Assembly (NCBI GenBank): GCA_902629535.1
Contig: CACORD010000002.1
Span: forward strand, 1-64,000
DNA length: 64,000 nucleotides
From: an uncultured Pelagibacteraceae bacterium
Lineage (GTDB): Bacteria; Pseudomonadota; Alphaproteobacteria; Pelagibacterales; Pelagibacteraceae
Reading direction: 5' to 3'
The position numbers and the translations under genes were made by a program. Numbering within the stretch: position 1 is the first letter of the stretch; each line of letters starts with the position of its first letter. The notes beneath the pieces are model-generated. The model saw only the letters and a program-made list of their open reading frames with translations. It made no database searches and was not told the DNA's origin. This document shows positions 23,261 to 32,491 of the stretch, in pieces.

Positions 23261-24328
23261 CTAATAAAATAATGCTTTAATAAAAGTTAATTTAGGCATT
23301 CTAAAAATTATAGATAATTCCTCAAAAAAATTACTTTTATTAGACAAAAATTTTATAACAGTCTTTGGCGAAGCCTTAAACATTTTAAAAAATATATCAG
23401 GCATTTTTTCAGGATGTCTTTTAAGAACTCTCAGAAATATTTCATCTAAAAATTGATATTTTGCATCAATTTTATATTCTTTAACATTCGAAATATTCTC
23501 AATATTCTCTCTAATATACTTACTGTGTTCTTGTATATTGAGAAATGTGTAACCTGTACTTAATCTTGTCATGCCACCAGCGGTCCCAATATTTATTTTG
23601 TTTTTTTCATTTTTATTGATTGGATAAAATAAAGGTATGGCGCCTTCCTCTCTATAAATTATTTTGTAATTTTTTAAATTTAAATGATTTTCAATATAGT
23701 CTTTAATTTGTTTATCATAATCTTTTTTAGAATTATCATTTACTTTAGATAACCAAGTTGTTTCAACTAAGGCTGTATTTTTGGAGTAGGGCAATGTATA
23801 AAAAAAATGAACACTTTCTCTCTGATCACAGTCAAAGTCCATAAGATTAAAAATTTCATCATCAAAAAAGTTATCTTGAGTTTTAATTTCTACACCACAA
23901 AAATGTTGCCAAAGATTTCGATGATCGTCTTTAATAGATGGAACACTATTAAAGATAAAACAATTTTTTAGATTGATTTCGCCTATATCTTTAAAAAAGA
24001 AAATATTTTTATTTTCTTTCAATTTGTTATTAATTTTTTCATAGAATAATCCACTGTCAATACTTTGATAAGGAAAATTTTTACAATCTAAATAATTAGT
24101 TTTGTCTGGAATATTAATTGAGAAGTTTTTCCAATTCTTCTTTACACAATCATCAAAGTTGTGGGATGTAACTTTCCAAAAAGACCATGTTTTATCTCTT
24201 TTGTATTCATCTCTAGGTTCTATAATTGCTAAAGATTTATCTCTAAGTTTTTCGTGAATTTCTAATTCGTATGCCAAAGATAAACCAGCACAACCTCCAC
24301 CAATAATGACATAGTCAAATTCTCTCAT
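23261..24328 (-). CDS. crtY: Lycopene beta-cyclase
   Basis: FDYVIIGGGCAGLSLAYEL FAD motif, DKTWSFW, GTAGGMTRLSTGYTF. Confidence 0.94.
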   Translation of the reverse strand: MREFDYVIIGGGCAGLSLAYELEIHEKLRDKSLAIIEPRDEYKRDKTWSFWKVTSHNFDDCVKKNWKNFSINIPDKTNYLDCKNFPYQSIDSGLFYEKINNKLKENKNIFFFKDIGEINLKNCFIFNSVPSIKDDHRNLWQHFCGVEIKTQDNFFDDEIFNLMDFDCDQRESVHFFYTLPYSKNTALVETTWLSKVNDNSKKDYDKQIKDYIENHLNLKNYKIIYREEGAIPLFYPINKNEKNKINIGTAGGMTRLSTGYTFLNIQEHSKYIRENIENISNVKEYKIDAKYQFLDEIFLRVLKRHPEKMPDIFFKMFKASPKTVIKFLSNKSNFFEELSIIFRMPKLTFIKALFY

Positions 24329-25166
24329 TTAAATTTATTTCCTCACTAATTAAAGAATGGTCATGCTGAATCTGATCCTCGTCAATACTTGTTAAAGATA
24401 ACTGTATAAGATCAAAAATTGCAAAGATAGTCTCAATAATTTTTTCAATATTTGACACATAAATTTTTCCTGAATTTTGATAGTTTTCAAATGTTTTTTT
24501 ATTAAGAATATTATAGCCTATTTTTCGGTAGATCCTTCTAGCAACTAAAATTGAAAATCTAAAACTTATTGGAATGTTTTTTATAGAGTAAAAAGAATTC
24601 TTATAAAAAGTGTCTGCAAGGCCTATAGTTGATGAAATTTCCTCAAAATTGTTATCTATATAAAATCTATTTATTTTTGAATCTTCAATTACATCTCTTG
24701 ATATATTTGTAAGTTGCATAGCGACACCAAGATCAATAGCTGACTTAAGTGAGCTTTTTTTATTAACTTTTAAAATCTTTGCCATCATTAAACCAACAGT
24801 CCCAGCAACTCTGTAAGAGTAAATTAAAAGGTCTTTTTTTGAATTTAATATTACTTTTTCTTTAATATCTGATCTTATACCATCTAATAGATCCTCGATA
24901 ATTTTTACTGAAATTTTGAACTCATCAATAAGATTCCACATATTCTTAATAATTGGATTAGCAAAATTTTTTTGCATAAAATCTTTTTCAAACTGATTGA
25001 ATTTAGTTTCTTTAACTTCTAATTTTTCGTTATCATCCGCGATATTGTCGGCAACTCTGCAAAAATCATACAGTGCAGAACATTTATTATATGTTTTTTT
25101 TGGTAAAAAAAAACCAGCCCAATCAAAAGATTTCGCGTAAATTGACAAGTAGTTTTTATTAGACAT
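24315..25166 (-). CDS. crtB: Phytoene synthase
   Basis: LYDFCRVADNIADD (DxxxD), YSYRVAGTVGLMM, AMQLTNISRDVIED. Confidence 0.95.
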   Translation of the reverse strand: MSNKNYLSIYAKSFDWAGFFLPKKTYNKCSALYDFCRVADNIADDNEKLEVKETKFNQFEKDFMQKNFANPIIKNMWNLIDEFKISVKIIEDLLDGIRSDIKEKVILNSKKDLLIYSYRVAGTVGLMMAKILKVNKKSSLKSAIDLGVAMQLTNISRDVIEDSKINRFYIDNNFEEISSTIGLADTFYKNSFYSIKNIPISFRFSILVARRIYRKIGYNILNKKTFENYQNSGKIYVSNIEKIIETIFAIFDLIQLSLTSIDEDQIQHDHSLISEEINLNERI

Positions 25167-26626
25167 TATATAATTTTATCTAATACTTTGGCTGATGAAA
25201 GTACTCCAGGCACACCTGCTCCAGGATGGGTTCCCGCACCAACAAAATAAAGTCCTTTGTATATCTCAGACTTATTGTGGAATCTAAAATATGCAGATTG
25301 AGAAAATTTTGGTTGGATTGAAAAACCTGAACCATATTTTGTATTTAAATCTCTTTCAAAGTAATCAGGGGTTAAATAAAAATCTTCTACAATATTATTT
25401 TTGAGATCTGGCATTAAATCATTTTGCATTTTATTAATAACCAAATTTTTCATTTTTTCTCCCTCAACAGACCAGTCAATTTTTGATTGATTATTTGGTA
25501 CTGGGACTAAAACATAAAAGCAATCGTTACCTTCGGGAGCCATAGTTTTATCGGTCGCAGAGGGTCTGTGAAGATAATAACTAATATCGTCGTTCAATTT
25601 TTTGTTATTGAAAATGTCATCTAGATGTTCTTTATATTTGTTTCCAAACTTAATAGTATGGTGCTCTACATTATCGTATTTTTTTTTGGTGCCAAAGTAA
25701 TAGACAAATAATCCCATTGAATATTCCATTCGGTTTTTTTTCCATCTAAAAAGAAATGAATTACTTATATTCCCATTTAACATTTTCTCGTAAACAGCTG
25801 GAGGATCAGCATTACAAATTACATTGCTAGACTCTATTATTGTTTGATCATCTAATTGGATGCCAGTAATTTTTTTTTTGTTTGAAATAATTTTGGTAAC
25901 TTCGTGACCTTTAATTACTTTAACCCCGACTTCGTCCATTAATTTTTCAAAACCTTTGATTATATTTCCTGTTCCACCCATTGAGTAATGAATACCCCAT
26001 TTTTTTTCTAGGTATAAGATTAATCCATAAATTGAAGTTGTAGTAAAAGGATTTCCCCCAACTAATAATGGGTGCATACTAAGCATTCTCCTTAATTTTT
26101 CATTTTCTATGTATGAGGAGACTAAAGAATAAACAGATTTATAACTTTTTAGTTTTAGTAGTGCTGGCAATTGCTGCATCATTACAAATGGTTTATCGAA
26201 TGGTACATCTGCAAGTTCTGTGAAACCTTTATCAAAAATCTTTTTTGTAAAATTGACTAATTTTTCATAACCCTTAACATCTTTTTCGCTTATCTCTTTT
26301 ATTTGTTTTTTCATCTCTAGCTCGTCCCCAGAGTAATTAAATTTTGATTTATCTTCAAAAATGAATTGATACCAAACTTTTAGTGGAGTGAGTTTTATAT
26401 AATCTTCTGGTTTTTTTTGAAATAATTCAAATAATTCATTTATTAAATATGGAGCAGTTATTACAGTTGGTCCACCATCGTAAATGAAGCCATTTTTTTG
26501 AAATACTCTAGCTCTTCCTCCAAGATCTCGATGTTTTTCGATTAAAGTAACTTTATGCCCTTTAGCTTTAAGACGTAAAGCTGCGGCTATTCCTCCAAAT
26601 CCTGAACCTATAACAATGGAATTCAT
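25166..26626 (-). CDS. crtI: Phytoene desaturase
   Basis: IVIGSGFGGIAAALRLKAKGHKVTLIEKHRDLGGRA, YFVGAGTHPGAGVPGVLSSAKV. Confidence 0.96.
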   Translation of the reverse strand: MNSIVIGSGFGGIAAALRLKAKGHKVTLIEKHRDLGGRARVFQKNGFIYDGGPTVITAPYLINELFELFQKKPEDYIKLTPLKVWYQFIFEDKSKFNYSGDELEMKKQIKEISEKDVKGYEKLVNFTKKIFDKGFTELADVPFDKPFVMMQQLPALLKLKSYKSVYSLVSSYIENEKLRRMLSMHPLLVGGNPFTTTSIYGLILYLEKKWGIHYSMGGTGNIIKGFEKLMDEVGVKVIKGHEVTKIISNKKKITGIQLDDQTIIESSNVICNADPPAVYEKMLNGNISNSFLFRWKKNRMEYSMGLFVYYFGTKKKYDNVEHHTIKFGNKYKEHLDDIFNNKKLNDDISYYLHRPSATDKTMAPEGNDCFYVLVPVPNNQSKIDWSVEGEKMKNLVINKMQNDLMPDLKNNIVEDFYLTPDYFERDLNTKYGSGFSIQPKFSQSAYFRFHNKSEIYKGLYFVGAGTHPGAGVPGVLSSAKVLDKII

Positions 26627-26666
26627 CTATATAATTTATAGTCTTTTTTGTAAAATTGTAAGAGTA

Positions 26667-27164
26667 TTATGAGTTGATTTTTTTTAACTCTTCTTTTGTT
26701 TCATCCAAATTTTTTTGAAACAAGTTATCAAGCTTGGACTTATCAACCGATGTTGTAATTATCTTTTTAACTGAATCTATCGCAACCTTAATTGAGGCAT
26801 CTTTTATTTCTTTTATTGCCGCGTCTTTCATTTGATTGATCTTATTTTCTGTTGAATTTTTTTTAATTTCTGAAGATTTATGAAATTTATCGTTTAATTC
26901 AATAATAAGATTATCACTGTCTTTTTTCGCTTGTGCCAATATTTCTTTACTAACTGATTGAGCTGTATCGAGTTTTTTTTGAGCATTATCCAATAAAGTT
27001 TTAGCTTCTGTTCTAAGCTTTTCACTTTCATCAATCTCATTTTTGATATCTGAAATTAATTTGTTTAGTATTTCATTTATTTTTTGTGGAACCTTAAGGT
27101 ATATTAAGCCTCCAAAGAAAATAATAAACGATACAGCTACCCAAAATGTTGCATCAATTGCCAT
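26667..27164 (-). CDS. atpF: F0F1 ATP synthase subunit b
   Basis: MAIDATFWVAVSFIIFFGGLIYLKVPQKINEIL then long charged helix; start trimmed from ORF-track 27239. Confidence 0.92.
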   Translation of the reverse strand: MAIDATFWVAVSFIIFFGGLIYLKVPQKINEILNKLISDIKNEIDESEKLRTEAKTLLDNAQKKLDTAQSVSKEILAQAKKDSDNLIIELNDKFHKSSEIKKNSTENKINQMKDAAIKEIKDASIKVAIDSVKKIITTSVDKSKLDNLFQKNLDETKEELKKINS

Positions 27165-27744
27165 AATATTTATCCCCGTTTCTTTTAGATAAATCATCAA
27201 CGATTGCGGAAATACTACTATTATTAACTTCCGCACCAATTAATTTCACTAGTAACTCTGAAGTAGTTTCGATTGCAATTTTATTAATTTTTTCTGAAGC
27301 ACCTTTTCTCAGTAAATTTATCTCTTGTTCAACTTTCTTTATTTCTTCATCAATTTGTTTATCTAAAGTTTCCTTTTTTGCATTTATTTCTTTGAGCACA
27401 TTTTCTCTAGCTTCTTTAAAAATGTTATTAGCTTCTAATTTACTTTTTGAAATAATATCGTCGTACTCTTTAAGCTTGGCTTCACTACTTTCTCTCTGTT
27501 TTTCTGCTGCCTCAATATTTTCTTGTATTTGCGATTTTCTTAATTCAAGGTTTGCACTTATCTTAGGTAGTATCAGTTTAGATAATACAATGTATAGAAT
27601 ACCAAAAGTAATTGTTAACCAAAAAATTTGTGAAATCCAAAATTCTGGATTTAATTGAGGCATACCTTCACTTTCAGCTGCAAAAACCTCTTTAAAAAAA
27701 AAGAGATTAAAAAATATTAACTGAAAAAATATTTTTTTAACCAT
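27154..27744 (-). CDS. F0F1 ATP synthase subunit b'
   Basis: GMPQLNPEFWISQIFWLTITFGILYIVLSKLILPKI then coiled coil; tandem with b. Confidence 0.93.
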   Translation of the reverse strand: MVKKIFFQLIFFNLFFFKEVFAAESEGMPQLNPEFWISQIFWLTITFGILYIVLSKLILPKISANLELRKSQIQENIEAAEKQRESSEAKLKEYDDIISKSKLEANNIFKEARENVLKEINAKKETLDKQIDEEIKKVEQEINLLRKGASEKINKIAIETTSELLVKLIGAEVNNSSISAIVDDLSKRNGDKYYGN

Positions 27745-27748
27745 CTAT

Positions 27749-27976
27749 TTAAAATGCAAAAAGAATGATTAACGCTACAACCAATCCAAACAACCCAGTA
27801 GCCTCTGCTAGAGCGAACCCTAAAAGCAAATTAGGAAACTGTTTTTGTGCTGCAGATGGGTTTCTCATTGCACCTGATAAGTAATTACCAAAAATTATAC
27901 CTATACCAACACCGGCACCAGCTAGGGCTATAGCCGCTAAACCTGCTCCGATCATTTTTGCTGCTTCTAATTCCAT
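27749..27976 (-). CDS. atpE: F0F1 ATP synthase subunit c
   Basis: KMIGAGLAAIALAGAGVGIGIIFGNYLSGAMRNPSA, FALAEATGLFGLVVALI. Confidence 0.98.
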   Translation of the reverse strand: MELEAAKMIGAGLAAIALAGAGVGIGIIFGNYLSGAMRNPSAAQKQFPNLLLGFALAEATGLFGLVVALIILFAF

Positions 27977-27994
27977 TATATCCTCCTCTGTTAA

Positions 27995-28729
27995 TTAATG
28001 GTGTAAGTTTAATGCATCATTCAAATAGATGCAGGTTAAAATTGCAAAAACATATGCTTGAAGAAAAGCAACTAATATCTCCAGGCCAGTTAAAGCAACC
28101 GAAAAACTCAGTGGAAGCCATCCACCGACTACCCCAAGACTTATTACAAAGCCTCCGAATACTTTCATCATTGTGTGACCCGCCATCATGTTAGCAAAGA
28201 GCCTGACGGATAAACTGATAGGTCTACTCAAATATGAGATAATCTCAATAACTACAATTAATGGTAATAGCACTATAGGAACTCCACTCGGTACAAATAA
28301 TTTAAGGTAGCCTATACCGTGTTTTATAAAACCAATTATTGTTACACCGATAAAAATAAAAGCTGCTAACACAAAAGTAACAATAATGTGACTTGTTACT
28401 GTAAAGGTGTAAGGAATCATGCCAAACATATTACAAAAAAGGACAAACATAAATAAAGAGAATATAAAAGAAAAATAAGGTTTAGCTTTAGAGCCTGCCG
28501 TATCACTAATCATTTTTGAGACAAATGTATAACTTAATTCAGCTAACAACTGAATTTTGTTTGGTAGTAATGAATTTTTTTTTGATCCAAGGTTGAATAT
28601 AATCAAAATAGCTAGTGAACTTACGACCATAAACAAACTAGCGTTTGTAAATGAAATGTCAAAAGCACCTACTTTAATTTCAGGACCAATTCTATAGACT
28701 TCGAATTGTGTCATTGGATTTGCAGCCAT
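27995..28729 (-). CDS. atpB: F0F1 ATP synthase subunit a
   Basis: SLSVRLFANMMAGH, FLQAYVFAILTCIYLNDA. Confidence 0.98.
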   Translation of the reverse strand: MAANPMTQFEVYRIGPEIKVGAFDISFTNASLFMVVSSLAILIIFNLGSKKNSLLPNKIQLLAELSYTFVSKMISDTAGSKAKPYFSFIFSLFMFVLFCNMFGMIPYTFTVTSHIIVTFVLAAFIFIGVTIIGFIKHGIGYLKLFVPSGVPIVLLPLIVVIEIISYLSRPISLSVRLFANMMAGHTMMKVFGGFVISLGVVGGWLPLSFSVALTGLEILVAFLQAYVFAILTCIYLNDALNLHH

Positions 28730-28741
28730 ATATTTTTCGAT

Positions 28742-29014
28742 CTATTTTTGCATTTTCTTTGCAGATTTAATGACACTCATTATTCCGGCGATTACACCTA
28801 CAAAAAAAAATATTAAAATTAACCATGGTTTAGTACCAAAGGTCTTGTCTAAAATAAACCCAATAATTGTCCCTACAACTACTGCAGAAACCAGCTCAGT
28901 GCTTAGTTTTAAAGCATTACCAATTGGGGAGGGATTATGTTTTTTCTTGTTTTCCTTCTCAAAAACCTTTTTTTTTGCAATTTCTAAGCGAGTTTTAAAT
29001 GGATCTTTAGACAT
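28742..29014 (-). CDS. atpI: ATP synthase protein I / AtpI
   Basis: Two TM helices, GTIIGFILDKTFGTKPWLILIFFFVGVIAGI; directly upstream of atpB. Confidence 0.88.
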   Translation of the reverse strand: MSKDPFKTRLEIAKKKVFEKENKKKHNPSPIGNALKLSTELVSAVVVGTIIGFILDKTFGTKPWLILIFFFVGVIAGIMSVIKSAKKMQK

Positions 29015-29029
29015 TTGAAATCAGCTTTA

Positions 29030-31426
29030 TTAGGCAACCATACTTTCTGCTTTTTGAAGATCAACAGCTACAAGTTGGCTAATACCTTTCTCGGGCATTG
29101 TAACTCCATATAGTCTATTCATTTTAGACATTGTTAAAGCATGGTGGGTAACAATTATAAATTTTGTGTCAGTAATTTTTGTAAGTTCATCAAGTAAACT
29201 ACAAAATCTTGTGACATTCGCATCGTCAAGAGGTGCATCCACTTCATCTAATACACAAATTGGAGATGGATTAGTTAAGAAAACAGCAAAAATTAATGAA
29301 AGTGCGGTAAGCGCTTGTTCCCCACCCGATAGTAAAGTTATTGATTGGAGACGCTTACCGGGAGGACTCACCAACATCTCTAGTCCTGCCTCTAGTGGAT
29401 CATCTGCATCTACTAATTCAAGTTTGGCGTTTCCACCATTAAATAGTTTTGTGTAGACCTCATTAAATTTTCTATCAACTTTATCAAAAGCTTGAATTAA
29501 TCTTTCCCTTCCTTTTTGATTAAGTTCATTGATACTTTCTTTTAATTTTACTATTGCTGTAACTAAATCAACCCGATCGCTCTCCATTTTTTTAATTTCA
29601 GTTTCATACTTATTTGTTTCTTCATCTGCCTTTAAGTTCACTGAACCTAGTTTTTCTCTTTCTTGTTTTTTTTTGTCTAGTAAATCCTCTTGATTTACAG
29701 CATCGGGCAGTTCCTCAACTCCAAAAAGATTTGAATTTTCTAAAATATTTTCCTCAGATAAATTTAATTCGGAATTAATTCTATCAATTAAATCATTTTT
29801 TCTCTTTTTTAGTCCCTCAACTGTTGCACCCGAACTCGCTTTTCTCTCTCTAATCTGAATTGATTGCTCTTGGATTTCATTCAATTGTAATCTTAAATTT
29901 TCTATCTTTTCATCTGTTGAATTAATAATTTCTTCATTTTCTTTTTTTTCTTCCTCGGAAATTCTTAACCCTTCAGTTATTTGACCTTTTTTTTCTGCCT
30001 GTAATTTTGGTTGATTATCTAATTTACTTAATTGATCATTCAATTTACTTCTTCTTTCGGTAAGCTGGGAAACCATTTTTTCAGAATTTAATAATAGGTT
30101 TTTCCAACTTTCTATTTCTGTATCAATTACTTTAATTCGTTCGTTTCTCTTTACAGATTCTTTTTTTATATTTTGATTTTTACTATAACTCCCAGCATAT
30201 TCTTCAATTAACATCTTACAATTATCAAGTGCTGAAATAGCTTCTTGATTTTTTTGTGAATTAATAAGTTCTTTAACTTTTTCAATTTCACTTTGTAATT
30301 TATCTTTAGAGGTGTTCAAATCATTATCAGACTGTTTTTCAGTGTCATAATATTTGGAGTCAATTTCTATTAACTCATTTTTTTCTTCTTTTAATCTTTT
30401 TTCATTTGAGTTCGCATCGATTACTATTCCTCTCTCCCTACCGATATCTTCCTCAAATGTTTGAAGTGTTTTTTTTATATTTTCAATTTCATCTTGTATT
30501 CTTGTGTTTTCTTCATCCAGACTTTGTAGCTCAAGATTAAGTCTCTGTATTTTAGATAAGTTTTCAATATTCCTTTCTCTTAATGGTGTGACTTTTTCAG
30601 TTTCAGTCTTTATTAAATTTTCAAGATCTGCGATCTTATTATTAAAGTCTGTAACTTCAGTTTCTGCTTCAACATTAATCTCATTTTCTACATTTATTTC
30701 TTTATCAATCTCTAATAATTTTAAATAATATAAGCCTGCCTCTATCTTTTTTATCTCTTCGGACATATTTTTATATCTAGCTGCCTCTTCAGCTTGTTTT
30801 TGAAGATTAACAAGTTGTCTTTCTTGTTGGCGCCTTAACTCATCTGCTCTTTTAAGATTATTTTCTGCAGCGTTTAGTCGTAATTCAGCTTCATGCCTTC
30901 TTACATGCAATCCAGAAATTCCTGCAGCTTCTTCTAAGATTGCTCTTCTATCAGCTGGTTTAGCTGTAACGATTGCACCTATACGACCTTGGCTTATCAT
31001 CGATGGAGAATGTGCTCCAGTTGATAGATCTGCAAAAAACATTTGAGCATCACGGGCTCTAACTTCTTTATCATTTATATAAAATTTTGAGCCTTTATCT
31101 TTTTCTATTTTTCTTCTTACGTTTACCTCATCCAATTCTCTATATTGAATTGGCCCCTCATTTTTTTCATTAGTTACAGTAACAGACACTTCTGCAATAT
31201 TCTTGGATGCTTTGTTAGATGTTCCAGAAAATATTACATCCTCCATTCCTGATCCTCGCATACTTTTTGCTGATGTTTCTCCCATGACCCATCTTAAGGA
31301 CTCAACAATGTTTGATTTTCCACATCCATTAGGACCAACTATCCCAGTTAAACCATTTTCAATTAAGAAATTAGTTTTATCAGCGAAAGATTTAAATCCA
31401 TTTAATTGGATTTTTTTAAACTCCAT
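29030..31426 (-). CDS. smc: Chromosome segregation protein SMC, short form
   Basis: FKKIQLNGFKSFADKT, GPNGCGKSNIVESLRWVMGE Walker A, LLSGGEQALTALSLIFAVF signature, VLDEVDAPLDDANV Walker B; only 798 aa. Confidence 0.93.
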   Translation of the reverse strand: MEFKKIQLNGFKSFADKTNFLIENGLTGIVGPNGCGKSNIVESLRWVMGETSAKSMRGSGMEDVIFSGTSNKASKNIAEVSVTVTNEKNEGPIQYRELDEVNVRRKIEKDKGSKFYINDKEVRARDAQMFFADLSTGAHSPSMISQGRIGAIVTAKPADRRAILEEAAGISGLHVRRHEAELRLNAAENNLKRADELRRQQERQLVNLQKQAEEAARYKNMSEEIKKIEAGLYYLKLLEIDKEINVENEINVEAETEVTDFNNKIADLENLIKTETEKVTPLRERNIENLSKIQRLNLELQSLDEENTRIQDEIENIKKTLQTFEEDIGRERGIVIDANSNEKRLKEEKNELIEIDSKYYDTEKQSDNDLNTSKDKLQSEIEKVKELINSQKNQEAISALDNCKMLIEEYAGSYSKNQNIKKESVKRNERIKVIDTEIESWKNLLLNSEKMVSQLTERRSKLNDQLSKLDNQPKLQAEKKGQITEGLRISEEEKKENEEIINSTDEKIENLRLQLNEIQEQSIQIRERKASSGATVEGLKKRKNDLIDRINSELNLSEENILENSNLFGVEELPDAVNQEDLLDKKKQEREKLGSVNLKADEETNKYETEIKKMESDRVDLVTAIVKLKESINELNQKGRERLIQAFDKVDRKFNEVYTKLFNGGNAKLELVDADDPLEAGLEMLVSPPGKRLQSITLLSGGEQALTALSLIFAVFLTNPSPICVLDEVDAPLDDANVTRFCSLLDELTKITDTKFIIVTHHALTMSKMNRLYGVTMPEKGISQLVAVDLQKAESMVA

Positions 31427-31433
31427 TGGGAGT

Positions 31434-32009
31434 TTATATCAGTTTTTCTAGCGATTTTTTTAAATTTTTATAATTGAGGGGTTTCTCAAACTTTTTGTTA
31501 TTAATAATAATCGTAGGAGTAGCATTAACCTTAAATTTTTTAGTACCTTCGATTCGATCATTTAATACATAATCCTCTATTTTTTTATCATTTATACATT
31601 TTTCAAAATCTAAATCGAAGCCTTGATTTTTAATGAATGTTTTTAAATTATCATTAATTTCCTTCACATTATTTCCCTTAACCCATGCTTGTTGATTTGA
31701 ATAAAGGCTATTTAAAATTTTCAAACTTTCATCATTTTTACATTGAGAAATTTTTGACGCATTAAAAGCGGCCACATCTAGAGGAAAGTGCCTAAATTCA
31801 ATTTTGACTAAACCAGAATCTATATAATCTTTTTTGAGTTGAGGATATACATTTTTGTGAAAATCTGCGCAATGACTACATGTTAAAGACTCATAAGCGA
31901 TTATGGTAATCTTTGCATCCATATTTCCAGCTATAATTCTTTTTCCTTCAGCATTTAAAATATTTATCGACCCAAAAAATAAGATTAATATTATAAATAT
32001 TTTTTTCAT
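31434..32009 (-). CDS. DsbA-family thiol:disulfide oxidoreductase
   Basis: Signal peptide, YESLTCSHCADFHKNVYP (CxxC), NATPTIIIN cis-Pro motif. Confidence 0.92.
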   Translation of the reverse strand: MKKIFIILILFFGSINILNAEGKRIIAGNMDAKITIIAYESLTCSHCADFHKNVYPQLKKDYIDSGLVKIEFRHFPLDVAAFNASKISQCKNDESLKILNSLYSNQQAWVKGNNVKEINDNLKTFIKNQGFDLDFEKCINDKKIEDYVLNDRIEGTKKFKVNATPTIIINNKKFEKPLNYKNLKKSLEKLI

Positions 32010-32491
32010 TTTTTTTTAAATACCTTTGATAACTTCATTAAAGATTTTTTTATTTTTTCATTTTTAACACTCTTTATCTTTTTTTGATAATCATGATTTG
32101 TCACATTATGAGAACTTTCGTCATTTTTAGAAGGCTCAATTTTTTCATCATCAAAATTTGTTAGTTTAATTTTTTCAACAACAGAATAACCGAATAAATT
32201 ATTCAATTTTTCTAATATATCTTTTCTTGAATATTCCAGTTCAACTTCATGCCCCCTTTTTACATTGATTAACAATGTACTAACACCTAACTTGTTAGAA
32301 TTTTTAAAAGACTTTGGATAGCAAACTTTAAACAAATTTTCTCCAACAATATATTTCCAATTATTGATAGTTTCGGAGTACACGTGCCCTTTCTTGTTGA
32401 TGACTTTTTTGATATTTTTTGGCAAAGTGTCTTTAAAGGATCTTAGGCCTTGAATGCTATTTCTCTGCTTAGTATATTTTTTGAATTGCAT
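32006..32491 (-). CDS. DUF721 (DciA-like) protein
   Basis: WKYIVGENLFKVCYPKSFKNSNKLGVSTLLINVKRGHEVELEY resembles DUF721; adjacent to mutY and dsbA-like as in many alphaproteobacteria; start at MQFKK chosen. Confidence 0.72.
   Translation of the reverse strand: MQFKKYTKQRNSIQGLRSFKDTLPKNIKKVINKKGHVYSETINNWKYIVGENLFKVCYPKSFKNSNKLGVSTLLINVKRGHEVELEYSRKDILEKLNNLFGYSVVEKIKLTNFDDEKIEPSKNDESSHNVTNHDYQKKIKSVKNEKIKKSLMKLSKVFKKK

Noticed and set aside
29166-29456. Plus-strand ORF antisense to smc
   Set aside because: Ser-rich shadow of the conserved C-terminal SMC head; no motif
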